64,000 bases of DNA from Paulownia fortunei (Eukaryota > Streptophyta > Magnoliopsida > Lamiales > Paulowniaceae), in contig CM033106.1 of the NCBI GenBank assembly GCA_019321725.1, forward strand, positions 21,822,965 to 21,886,964. The letters are read 5' to 3'. Numbering within the stretch: the stretch's first letter is position 1; each line of letters begins with the position of its first letter. Shown here in pieces: positions 11,001 through 21,947 of the stretch. A program made the translations under genes and the position numbers. The notes below the pieces were generated by a model. It saw only the letters and a list, made by a program, of their open reading frames with translations. It was not told the DNA's origin and made no database searches.

Positions 11001-12683
11001 TCATTTCAGCTTTATTTTCTAATAAGTCGCATTTCAGGTAATATCTTCTAAACTCTACTTTTCTATCTATTTTTGATATTGGGGACAATGTCTCAATTAG
11101 GTTGGGGGAGGAGATAGTTGATATCATGTCTTGTGTGTTTAATGTAAGTTTTTCTAGTTTTTTTTATAAAAAAAAATTCAAGGGTGTTTTCTTTTGGATC
11201 AGTTGAAACTATGAAAAATGGTGGCAGAGTAAATGATAACTATAACATTCTTGAAGCGCATACCTATTTTTATTTTATTTTTTGCATAGTATGGCAAGAT
11301 TGTGAAGTTTTTAAAAAATTTGTGAATTGTCAAATTTTTTTGAGTCGATGATCTTCCAATTTCAATGATTAAAATTAAGCACGGATAATGTAGTTTGATT
11401 GATGATGGGTGTTGCTTTGATCTTTGATGTTGTTCTTTGGTTAATATATTTTTGTAATAATTATACTCAAATTGTTTTACACAAATATTTATGTTATTCA
11501 TTGTAGAGATGAGCATGTCAAAATAGGTAGTTCTTATGCCCTTACTTAAATTGTCACTTGGATTTTTGACATGAAGGGGTTGAGTATTATAACTTTTTCT
11601 TCTGGTTTATCAAGGCGAACGACTGATTAAACACCACTTGAAAAATGATTAAGCCATTAGGCTTTCTAGCATAATGGGCAAATCAGCTTGTTTCCTATAT
11701 AATGTTCCATGAGAATATCCCCTATAGTGAGCTACTTTGAGCCTTTCAATAAACAAGTATTTGTTTTGGTAACCATATCTTCTTACCTAGCCTAAATACA
11801 CTATTATCATGCCCTTGTTCTAAAAATGATTTGGAGTTTAAGAGACGTTCCAATGACAAGGTGAGCTTGCAAAAGAAATTTGGATTGGAATAGAAGATAA
11901 GTGTGGGGGAGTTTTTCTTCTAAAAAAAAAACAAAACAAAAACCAAAAAAATTACGAGTTGCAACTAAAAATGTAATGTTGCAAAATCAATAAAAATGAT
12001 GAAGAGGGGTCCAATTCAATAACAATAGGCTCCGATATTGAAATTCATGGAGTGTGAGAATTCTATATTGATAAACTATATATCTCTAATCCTGTGAAGG
12101 TTTTAGAATATTTGTTGCATCCTATCCTTTTATTTCTTAGCCACATCACTACCCTTTAGCCCCATTACAACCTTTGTTGAAAACTTTTGATTTTGTGTGG
12201 TGCCCTCAGTGTGGTGGAGATTTGTGCCAAAGGAAGAGCCTATGATGTTTAACTTTTCCATCAGAGTTTGGGTGATGGTTTTTGTAAGGTTCTATGGGAA
12301 TTCACTTATTTGAAGCATGCATGATTTCGTCACTGTTCACATTAACTATTCACACACACACACACACACACACTTGAATATGCTTATTATGGAAATGTAT
12401 TAACTTTTGAATAACTAAAGGTTAGATTCAACACTTGTTTGATTTCATTTCCATATTACTTTCTTGCTTTTTAAGAATAATGATTGAAAGTTAGTTACTA
12501 TAGATTTTTGTGGGTATCACCACTGGAAACCCTCACAAGATTATAATCCATCCTCTATGGGCTGCCTAGGGGTTTAAAGGCTTGTTGTATATACTAAATG
12601 CAATCGTGATTTCCTTCGAAAGTGGAATAGTTTAGGTTTTTTAGGCTTGCTCGAGGACGACCAAGGGTTAATGTGATGGAATT
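11001..12683 (+). mobile_element. 3' non-coding region of element 1
   Basis: Downstream of LOG is the motif ggggacaatgtctcaattag followed by gttgggggaggag (about 11,080-11,113), a signature found in the 3' part of Athila-type elements. The rest runs without coding sequence to the 3' LTR and matches the inverted 18,234-19,500 of element 2 and 27,619-28,010 of element 3. A (CA)n tract lies at 12,351-12,373. The polypurine tract before the LTR has decayed to aatgtgatggaatt. Confidence 0.7.
12351..12373. repeat. (CA)n microsatellite
   Basis: About eleven uninterrupted CA repeats lie inside the element's 3' non-coding region. The corresponding part of element 2 has no such run, so it expanded after the two copies separated. 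Confidence 0.9.
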
Positions 12684-13403
12684 TGATAAGTGCATATTTT
12701 GATATATCTTTATACCAAATTCTTTAGACTTTCCTTGCTTTATTCTTGTTTATATTATAGTTTTATTAATATTTTGTGTTAGGAAATCAATAAACAATAA
12801 GAGATCAAAAAGAGTCAAAATAAAACCAAAGAAGACAACACATTTTGTGAGCAAGTTGGAATATAATATTTCATTGGATCAAAGAAGCATCACAATTAAA
12901 AGAAAAAAGTCATTTTTTTGCCTTAATCCATCAAGAGTAGATTAAAATATATACAAGAAATCACTTGGACATTGCAAGTGATTGTTAGGCTTGCATTAAA
13001 TTCAAAATAATTGTGTTTTCATACTTGTGTAGTTTTTATATTTTGGGCATAACTCATGAGATAGAACTACAACTTTGCTATTGGAAGCTCAGCCCAATTC
13101 ATCCTTGATTATAGCATAAAATTCATCCAAGTGTGTGCATTGGAAATAATCTATCTATGCTGACACATCTTTTTAAATCAAGCATAACTTTCTCCCTAAT
13201 AGTTAGAATTAGGTGATTCAAGTTGAAAAATAAAGCCAACAGAAAATGTACAACTTTTATGTTGATCACATGTCCAAATTCAGTTGATTGCATGGACAAA
13301 AATGTGTGACAAACTTTAGATTTGAAAAGAATATGTGAATTTAGAGCACATTTGAAGTTAATTTGGAGTGCATTTGGAGATGCCAATTTAGACACTTTTC
13401 CAC

Positions 13404-13412
13404 TATAAATAG
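13404..13412 (+). promoter_or_regulatory. LTR promoter TATA box
   Basis: CTATAAATAGGGGCTC lies about 720 bases into the LTR, at the same place as in the other LTR copies. It is the probable core promoter of the family. Confidence 0.55.
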
Positions 13413-14131
13413 GGGCTCTTGGATATAATTCAAGACACACAAAATTCCTTAAAGGGGGAAATAAAGTTTCATTGTTGTCTTTCTTTAGGCTAGGTTTTCT
13501 AGTAGTAATGTAAGTTTTCTAGTAGTAATAGAAATGTACTCTCTAGTTTTTCTTCTCTTTTTAGTCTTTTATACTTTCATTATATCTTTTTAAATTTTAT
13601 TTAAGCTGAGGAGAAAGGGTGAAACTCTTGATGGAGGAAGAGGAATAATTATAAAGATGCATAATGTTCAGGTATGTTGTTTTATTATTTTAATTTTTGA
13701 TTGAAACTCTTCTTGTTTAGTAGTGATTCTTGAATTATGCCAATGGCAAAAAAAATACTTGGATACATTTAGCTTATTGTACTGTTCTACCCCATTATCT
13801 ACTAATGTGAAACCTTAATCTGTTGTAGACAAAGGTGTGCATAAATATTTGATCCCATAAATAAGTGTTGGCGTTAAAACCTTTCTTATTTTCTGGCGAT
13901 TCGTGATTTATGTATCTCCATTGGTACAATAAATACTTGAGTTCATTTAGCTTATTATATGGTTCTACCCCACCGACTGCTAATGTGAAACCTCGATTTG
14001 TTGTAGACAAAGGTGCGCTTAAATATTTGATCCCATAAACAAGTATTGGTGTTAAGAGATAATTTGCAAACAATAAGACAATATCAAAATTACCTTAATG
14101 AATGAGCTATTTGATAACATCTTCTCATTGG

Positions 14132-16424
14132 TGTAATGCCCAATTCTCAATTCTCTCCTACATAGCTAGTAATGAGCATTTTTCATTCATATGCATCTAA
14201 TCAATACGCATTATCGGATTATGGCATACAAATAGCATTATTGCACGAACATGAATAATTGTTACTATATGCTTCAGTTATGCTTTAACATGGATTAGTA
14301 CATAAAATATGAGATCAAACTTTCGTTTCTTAATTTAACATATTCCTTAAGTGCCTTTTTGCAGTGAAAAGCTCGGTATCTCGGTTAAGGAAGATTGATG
14401 TGTTAAATGGCCATAAAATGAATTATTTGTATTGCTCCATACTAGTTATATGCTAAAGTGATTAATTGCCTAAATATTTACTCAAAATATATTACATTTG
14501 GCTAAGAACTAAAAGTATGCAAAATGGTGCAATTTGATTGGTTGATTGACTAGGTTGCATGGAATCATTCTAAACCGCATTGCACTTGATTATAACACCA
14601 AATCATCAATTTTTGTCATCTCTCTAGCCCATAAACATGAATTTTGGCATGAGAAAATACCAAGCATGATGTAACCAATCATAGCCCTCCACTTACCTCT
14701 CTTTGAAAGGTCAAAGAAATCATTTTCATTCATATTTCTAGTGGAAGCACCTCAAAAATGACCAGCCCTTATTCTCCAAAGTTTCTCCCAAATTTTACAC
14801 TCTCATACTCACAAAAATTGAATTCAATCCATAGGAATCCATAGAACACAAACTAGAACAAGTTTCCACCATTTTAAGCTTGAAAATTGTTGATTTTGAA
14901 GCTTAATTCCAACTTAATCAAGGTATATTCTTTTTCAATGTTTCTTATGATGAATTTGTAGTATTTTGGATGGTTACATGTTTTAGTATGTTTTTGTATG
15001 ATTGAAAACTTATGTAAGTTACACTTGAAGGCAAAACCAAGCTAGTAAGCTAGTTTTTAGCAAAATTGATAGTCTTGTGAAATTATTTAATTTACTTGTT
15101 TCTATTGAATTTGTAATGCTTATATTATGTTTGAAGGTGCATACAAATAATTTTGAATAATAGCAATTAATTTGCTTAATTGAAGGTTAGAATCAATTTA
15201 AGTTAGAACCAAGTTTACGTCATTTTAATTCGGATTGTGTTCATATTTTGTAGGCTGCCCTAATAATTATGTTTGAATTATTAGTTATTTAATGGTTTCC
15301 CAAATATTTAAGATCTTGAATTAGTATTAAAATATAGAGTATGCATTGTTTTTAAGGTTATGTAATTGATATGGAATTGTTTATAAAAGATTGAAAAATA
15401 TATATGATTTTAATTAGAATAGACTAAATGATTTACAAAAAGTATATTAAATGGTACATGACTTGATTATGTTAGGCCTTTAACACATCCTATCGTCCAA
15501 AGAGATCGACCTTTTCACTTAGCATAAAGTGGACTTGAGGTAAGTTGAAACTTTCATTTGTTATATCACAAGAATCATATAATGTTGTTCATGTTTTAAT
15601 GTGATTGTTATTATTTGTGAAATGATGTAATGTTTGATGCATTTATGGTTTATGAAGCATGATACTATTAAGGATATAATGAGGTTTTTGAAAAGGAAGT
15701 ATGGTACTTGATTGATGGTCGGGTAGACAAGGGATGCGGGAGGGACCGGCGGACCTAACAAATGGTGGCAAATACTTGAGGTTGAAAAATAGGTATAGGA
15801 AAGTCACAATGAATGAGATAGAATACGCCTAATACCTGAGGTTGAAAGATCAAGTATGAAAACCCCGTATTAGTTCTCTTATTGATCAATCATTATGAAC
15901 AGGTTCCAAAAACCACGGTCTATCGCTACTAGTTAGGTGCCACACTTCAAGAGCCCTAAAGAATGATTTATGAATGAAAGTTATTAAATAGAATAATACA
16001 TTTAATGATTTATGAGATGTGCATATATGTTATTTGTTATTGCATCAGTTTCACCTTACTGAGCTTTGAGCTCCTTAGATTCATGTGATGCAGGTGGAAA
16101 TTTAAAGGTTTAGAGGTTGACTGAGTCTCTAGAGCGGCCAGACAGAGATTTGTTCATATGCCATGCTTCGAACTGTTTTGTAGTTTATTTTGAAAACTGT
16201 GTTTTGTTTTTAAATAAGCCGCTCTGTTATGGTTTTGTAAACAGATATACTCAGTTTTGATATATGTATATGGTGTGTTTAAAATAATTCAAGTTCTTTC
16301 TCTTATAGCTAAAAATGAGAATTTTTATTAAAACCATAACTCTAATATTAATGAAAAATTAATATTTCTTGATGTAACTGTATCAGCTTGTTTAGGCTCT
16401 AGAGTTAGGTTAAGGGGTGTTACA
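14132..16424 (+). repeat. 5' LTR of element B
   Basis: The LTR is 2,293 bases long, begins TGTAATGCCC, ends GGGGTGTTACA, and is followed after five bases by the primer site. Partial copies elsewhere lie at 1,870-2,178, 7,445-8,695, 10,121-10,432 (-) and 17,133-17,550. Confidence 0.85.
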
Positions 16425-16429
16425 GTTTG

Positions 16430-16441
16430 TGGTATCAGAGC
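16430..16441 (+). promoter_or_regulatory. Primer-binding site, tRNA-iMet type
   Basis: TGGTATCAGAGC, the standard complement of the plant initiator methionine tRNA 3' end, starts five bases after the LTR terminus. Confidence 0.85.
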
Positions 16442-16627
16442 GGAGGTTTAGTCATTCCTGTAGACAAAAGAAGGCATATGAACACATCTTGACTGGGAAA
16501 CTCAGTCAACTATTTGTTTATCTGTTTTTATGTTTACTTGATTAGATTTCATTTTATGTTATTGTCATGATTATGCATTTATTATTGATTAATGAATGGA
16601 ATGAGATTGGGCAATGCATATCAGGTC

Positions 16628-17132
16628 ATGGCACCAAAAAGGAAGACAATGGATGATCATGAGGGTAATCATAGTGTGGTGAACAATTTGACTGATCTTA
16701 TTCAACAACAGACTAGAATGCATGGTGAACAGATACAACAATTTCTAGATATGCAACAAAGAAACCAAGAACAAAATCAGCGACTTCCTCCACTACAAGC
16801 TCGACAGGATAATCCACAGGTTATATATGAGAAGTTTAGGAAGATGGAACCTATTGATTTTACTAGTGGGTCTGATCTTATGGTTGCAGAGGAATGGGTT
16901 TAATCATTGGATACTATCTTTGACTACATGCGAATTGATAATGCTGAGAAGGTACTCTGTGCAATTTTCTTGTTGAAGAAGGATGCTAGAACCTGGTGAG
17001 AAAGAGCTAAACTTGCAGTGAATATGGAAGAGCTAACTTGGGAGAGGTTTAAAACAATCTTTTATGATAAGTATTTCACCAAGGATGCTAGGTCACTCAA
17101 AGTAAAAGAATTCCTAGAGTTAAATCAAGGAG
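16628..17132 (+). pseudogene. gag of element B (truncated)
   Basis: The reading from the ATG at 16,628 ([13 protein letters not shown]) gives a glutamine-rich stretch ([19 protein letters not shown]), then [35 protein letters not shown], and [20 protein letters not shown]. This is the Retrotrans_gag domain. One frame is kept throughout but two in-frame stops occur, near 16,901 and 16,997, the second most likely a TGG to TGA change in the usual WWERAK. The frame is cut at ELNQGG, where the 3' LTR fragment begins at the shared string gatg. An upstream in-frame ATG at 16,592 exists, but the MAPKR start is usual for such gags. Confidence 0.85.
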
Positions 17133-17550
17133 GGATGTGCATTTATATTATTTGTTATTGCATCAGTTACACCTTACTGAGCCTTTAACTCATTAGATTC
17201 ATGCGATGCAGGTGGAAATGTACAGGTTTAGAGGTTGACTGAGTCTCTAGAGCGGCCGGACAGAGATTTGTTCATATGCCATGCTTCAAACTATTTTGTA
17301 GTTTATTTTGAAAACTCTATTTTGTTTTTAAATAAGGCGCTCTGTCATGGTTTTGTAAATAGATGTACTCAGTTTTGATATATATATATATATATATGGT
17401 GTGTTTAAAATGATTCAAGTTCTTTCTCTTATAGCTAAAAATAAGAACTTTTATTAAAACCATAAGTCTAATATTGATGAAAAATTAACATTTCTTGACT
17501 TAACTGTATCAGCTTGTTTAGGCTCTGCAATTAGGTTAAGGGGTGTTATA
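17133..17550 (+). repeat. 3' LTR of element B (5'-truncated)
   Basis: The segment matches 16,015-16,424. It carries a (TA)n tract (about 17,378-17,397) that is longer than in the 5' LTR. The terminus is ttata instead of ttaca. Confidence 0.8.
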
Positions 17551-17846
17551 ATTGGAACCTTCATTATGTATGAATTCCAATTGTGATATTTAAAAAAGTA
17601 AAAAGAATACATAATTATTCTTATATCCAAAACTCAATAGCAAATCCCTAATCCTTAATACTTTTATTACTTTGATTTCCTCATTATAGAAAAAAAAATT
17701 ATATTTTAAACCACATTCAGTCCATCTTTTAAGAAATATAAATTTGAAAACTTCAAACAACTTCCTTGTGGATTGAACTCGGACTCTTGAGAAATTTATT
17801 ACTTGACATAACCTGCGCTTGGGTTTACAACCTTAAAGTTGTAGCA

Positions 17847-18233
17847 ATAAGGCTTTTGAGCATGAAGTTATGCCCAAAATACAAAAACTGCATAAGTTTT
17901 TAAACATACTTATTTTGAATTTAATGCAAGCCCAACAATCACTTACAAAGTCCAAGTTATTTCTTGCATATATTTTGATCTACACATGATGGACTTAGAA
18001 AAAATGGCCCTTTTCATCTAATTGTGATGCTTTTTTGATCCAATGAAATATTATCTATCAACTTACTCATGAAATGTGCTGTCTTCTTTGGTTTTATTTT
18101 GGCTCTTTTTTATCTTTTTTTGTTCATTGATTCCCTAACACAAAACATTAATAAAACTATAATATTAATAAGAATAAAGCATGGAAAGTATAAAGGATTT
18201 GATACAAAAATATATCAAACTATGTACTTATCA
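17847..18233 (-). repeat. 3' LTR of element 2 (truncated)
   Basis: The reverse complement starts TGATAAGTACATAGTTTGATA at 18,233 and matches the first part (U3) of the LTR at 27,618 downward. It is cut at 17,847, where it abuts the 3' end of the plus-strand LTR of element 1. The remaining 1.35 kb of this LTR is absent here. Confidence 0.8.
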
Positions 18234-18249
18234 AATTCCCCCAACACTT
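18234..18249 (-). promoter_or_regulatory. Polypurine tract of element 2
   Basis: On the minus strand AAGTGTTGGGGGAATT lies directly next to the 3' LTR start. It is the plus-strand priming site for reverse transcription and is better preserved than in element 1. Confidence 0.65.
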
Positions 18250-19516
18250 AACCCTTGCTCGTCCTCGAGCAAGCCAAAAATAAACCTAAACTAATCTACT
18301 TTCGTAGGAAATCACAACTACATTTACCATATGCAACAAGCTTTGAAACCCCTAGGTGGCCCATAGAGGACGAGTTATAGTCTTGTGAGGGTTTCCAGCA
18401 GCGATACCCATAAACAAGTGAATTCCCACAGAACCTCATAACAACCATCACCCAAACTCTAATGGAAGAGTTAAATATCATAAGTTCTTCCTTTGGTACA
18501 AATCTCCACTTCATTGAAGGCACCATACGGAATCAAAAGATTTTCAACAAATATAGTAAAAGGGCCAAAAGGTAGTGATGTGGCTAAGAAATAAAAGGAT
18601 AGGATACAACAAAAGTTCTAAAAACTTCATGGTATTAAAGATATAAAGTTTATCAGTGAAGATTTCTCATACTCTACAAATTTCAATGCTAGGGCATATT
18701 ATTATTGAAATAGACCCCTCTTGATCATTCTTATTGATTTTACAACATCCCAGTTTTAGTTGCAACTTGTAATATTTTGAACACTTTGCAATTTTTTTTA
18801 GAAGAGAAGCTCCCCAACACTTATCTTCTATTCCAACCCAAATTTCTTTTGCAAGTTCACCTTGTCAATAAAATGTATCTTAAAGTTCAAATTATTTTAG
18901 AACAAAAGTAGGATTATAGTGTATTTAGGCTAGGTTAAAAAGATATAATTACAAAAAAAAATGCTAGTTTATTGAAAAGCTCAAAGTGGCTCACTATGGG
19001 GGATGTTTTCTTAGAACATCACATGGGGAACAAGCTGATTTGGTCATGGTGCTAGAAAGCCTAATGCCTTAATCATTTTTCAAGAGGTAATCAATTAGTC
19101 GTTCTTCTTGACAAACCAAAAGAAAAAGTTCTAACACTCAACCCCTTTATGTCAAAAATCCAAGTGATGATTAAAGCGAGGGCATAAGAATTACATATTT
19201 TGACATGCTTGTCTCCACACTGAATAACATAAGTATTTGTGCAAAAAGATTTGAGTATAATTATTATAAAAATATATTAACCAAAGAACAACATCAAAGT
19301 CCAAAACAACACCCATCATTCAAGTTGGAAAATCATCTACAACTAAAAGAAAATTTGATAGTTCACAAACTTTTGTTAAAAGCTTCATAAACTTGCCATG
19401 TATGCAGAACAAAAAAGGGTGCATCTCAAGAGTGTTACAGTTACCCTTTACTCTACCACTCTTTTTCATGGTTTCAACGGACCCAAAAGAAGACACGCTT
19501 GAATTTTTTTTTTGAA
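18250..19516 (-). mobile_element. 3' non-coding region of element 2
   Basis: The stretch matches the inverted 11,150-12,670 of element 1, with no coding frame. At its upstream end (about 19,490-19,516) sequence equivalent to the region downstream of LOG joins directly to sequence equivalent to the region upstream of LOG, across a run of T. No LOG is present. Confidence 0.7.
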
Positions 19517-20640
19517 AGTGAGTTGAGCAAAAATGGAGTAAGTACGGCGCTATTTATTGAGTGTGAATAGGAAATACATTTATTGTATGTCTTTTTTTTG
19601 TCAGAAAGGTTGAAAATAAGGACACAAAATTTAAAAGTTTGCTACTTACATGTGAATGTACATGTAGTTTTGATTGTGGCTCACTTCTTTCTCTAGTTTT
19701 ATGTCTGATAATGGCTTAAACACCCTCTAAGGGTCGAGGATATGTTTCCCATCCGGTTTTATTATAAATTGGAAAACAAGGTCTTTTAATGTCATATTCC
19801 TAAGATTATAATGCTCATATTTATCCCGAAAGTGATTCCATAAATCAAGAATTGCACGTTGTACTAATCCACAAGAATGTATCTCAAGAGTAAATATAAT
19901 GTCATCTTAAGACTCTTTACTCAATCCATCTATAATGAATTGAATTTTATCTTCTCAATTTTTAAAAACCATTGCTAAGGAACGATATTTTGTCTTGTAA
20001 GTCCATCGAGCGCATTTGTGACAAACTTGCATTTTTTTTCTTTGTTTTTTTGAATATGTGCTTTTACCAAATCCTGGAATGTATCTAGTAAGCAAGTTTG
20101 AAACTTAATATGAAAACTCACTTACTACTCTTACCTTTGCTTCAATTATCCATTGTATATCCCCTAAGATGCCCTTATGCATAAACTTCCTTAAACTTTC
20201 CTGGTTTTATAAATTTTAAAGTTATATTTTTAGAAAGAAAAGAAATTGCTTCTTGAGAGTTAGAAGAATGTCATCTATTTTGAAAAGAACAAGAAAAGAG
20301 AATGAAAAAAAGAGAGAAACATTGTACAAAGATTTTAGTTGTTTAGGAAACTGATAAATCCAACTCCAATAGACACGGAGTACCGTTATCCACCACTTAA
20401 TTGAGAAAAGGAAAGAAAAAAAATAAAAGAAAGAAGCCTACAAAACAAACAAAGTTAGAGAAAATATGTATATATACACATATACTAATCATAACAAGGG
20501 TTAGAAAGAAAAAAAAATCCTCTTGTGAAAATGGATTCTTTATAAATGATTTAAGTCTTTGTCCATTTACTTTGAATACTTTACGATTTCTATGATTCTC
20601 AATGTCAATTGTCCCATAAAGATATACCTATTTTACAACA
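19517..20640 (-). mobile_element. Spacer between integrase and the LOG-free site of element 2
   Basis: This is non-coding sequence shared with 8,696-9,752 and 28,803-30,190. No real frame is seen; short frames here are chance. Confidence 0.65.
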
Positions 20641-21877
20641 AAAGGACCATTCCACCTTGATATCAAATTTCCAGGAAATAAATGCAATCGAGAGTTATAA
20701 AGCAAAACCTTTTGACCAAGCTTAAAATATTTTTCTTGAAATTGTATTATCATGAAATTCTTTGATTCTTGCTTTATGAATTTTAGAATTCTCATATACA
20801 TCAATTCTCAATTCTTGAAGTTCATTGATTTGCAATTTATGTAATTTTGAAGCTTCATCAAGGTTTAAGTTAAACATTTTGATTGCCAAATAAGCTTTAC
20901 GTTCAAGTTCAAGAGATAAATGATTAGATTTTTCATAAACTATCCTATAAGGAGATATGTCTAATGATATTTTAAAAGCAGTTCTATATGCCCAAAGTAT
21001 ATCGGTAAGTCTAAAAGACCAATCTTTACGATTTGGGTTAACTGTATTTTCCAAAATTTATTTCTTCTCCCTTTTTGCAAGTTCAACGTGTCCATTTGTC
21101 TAAAGGCGATAAGGAGTTATAACTTTATGTATGATTCATTATTTTCACATTAAATTTCCAAAACTTTGTTACAAAAATATTTTTCCCCATCACTGATAAT
21201 GGATCAAGGAATTCCAAATCAGCTTAAAATATTTTTTTTTCAAAAATTTTATCACTATTTTGTGATCATTGTTTGGAAAGGAATTGCTTTGATCCATTTT
21301 GAGACATAATCTATGGCAACCAATATGTAAATAAAACCAAATGATAATGAAAATGGTCTCATAACATCAACACCCCAACAATCAAAGACTCCAATCACTA
21401 GGATGGGGTATAGGGGCATCATGTTTCGCTTTGAAATGGATCCTATCTTTTGAAAAATTTCGCAACTTTTGCAAAATATGTAAGTGTTTTGAAAAGAGTT
21501 GGCCAATAAAATCCACATTGCAAAATCTTTGCAGTGGTTTTCTTTACCAAAAATTGACCACCACATGCTCCTGAATGATAAATTTAAGAATATTACCTTT
21601 CTCATTGTCAGGCACGCATCTCCAAAAGATTTGATCAAGACAATATTTGAATAGGTATAGATCACCCGAATAAAAGTTTTTCATCTCGGTCAAAAAAAAA
21701 ATTATCTTGGGAATTCCAATCTGGTGGCATCTTTCTTGTCACAAGAAAATTAACAATGTTATCAAACAAAGGTAAAATAGAAACATTAAATAGTTGTTCA
21801 TCAAGAAAAAATTCATTAATGGGTGTGGTTTGAAATGCGTCATCACAAATGAGTCTCGACAAATGATCAACCACCAT
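20641..21877 (-). pseudogene. Integrase of element 2 (broken)
   Basis: Reading downward on the minus strand: VVDHLSRLICDDAFQTTP (about 21,877-21,820), RKMPPDWNSQD, the zinc-binding region (CKSCEIFQKIGSIS, about 21,480-21,435), the core WGVDVMRPFSLSFGF and IYILVAIDYVSKWIKAIPF, and then a separate frame (21,054-20,722) with NRKDWSFRLTDILWAYRTA, SPYRIVYEKSNHLSLELERK and NELQELRIDVYENSK. The two parts are separated by frame breaks, and the D-G-G block near 21,190 is decayed. It covers integrase from the N-terminal domain to the tail and shows what element 1 lost at its inversion breakpoint. Confidence 0.85.
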
Positions 21878-21947
21878 ATTCTCTACACCATTCTTATCTC
21901 GAATCGTAATGTTGAATTCCTGTAGTAAGATAATCTACCTAATCAAT

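Larger units (their letters stand above)
14132..17550 (+). mobile_element. Nested Ty3/gypsy element B (internally deleted)
   Basis: The element is bounded by TGTAATGCCC at the left and GGGTGTTATA at the right (a CA end mutated to TA), with a perfect 5-base target duplication ATTGG at 14,127-14,131 and 17,551-17,555. It has a complete 5' LTR (14,132-16,424, 2,293 bases), a primer site, part of gag, and then only the last 418 bases of the 3' LTR. All of pol and most of the 3' LTR are missing, so it is non-autonomous by deletion. The long LTR, tRNA-iMet primer site and gag type suggest a Del/Tekay-like chromovirus, though no integrase chromodomain is left to prove it. Confidence 0.9.
12684..17846 (+). 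repeat. 3' LTR of element 1, split by a nested element
   Basis: The LTR starts TGATAAGTGCATATTTTGATA and ends AAAGTTGTAGCA. Removing the nested element 14,132-17,550 and one ATTGG copy leaves about 1,739 bases, essentially the length of the uninterrupted solo LTR at 45,138-46,871 (1,734). It contains a TATA box (13,404-13,412), the short R-region repeats (about 13,490-13,530) and two copies of a module of about 185 bases in U5 (13,690-13,875 and 13,880-14,065). Its right end abuts an inverted LTR of element 2. Confidence 0.85.

Noticed and set aside
11199..11516. Minus-strand open frame of 105 residues
   Set aside because: It is antisense to the 3' non-coding region of element 1. The matching part of element 2 (19,205-19,390) is only partly open, so it is a chance frame.
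13123..13440. Minus-strand open frame of 105 residues
   Set aside because: It lies inside the U3 of an LTR, has no known motif, and equivalent LTR copies do not keep it open.
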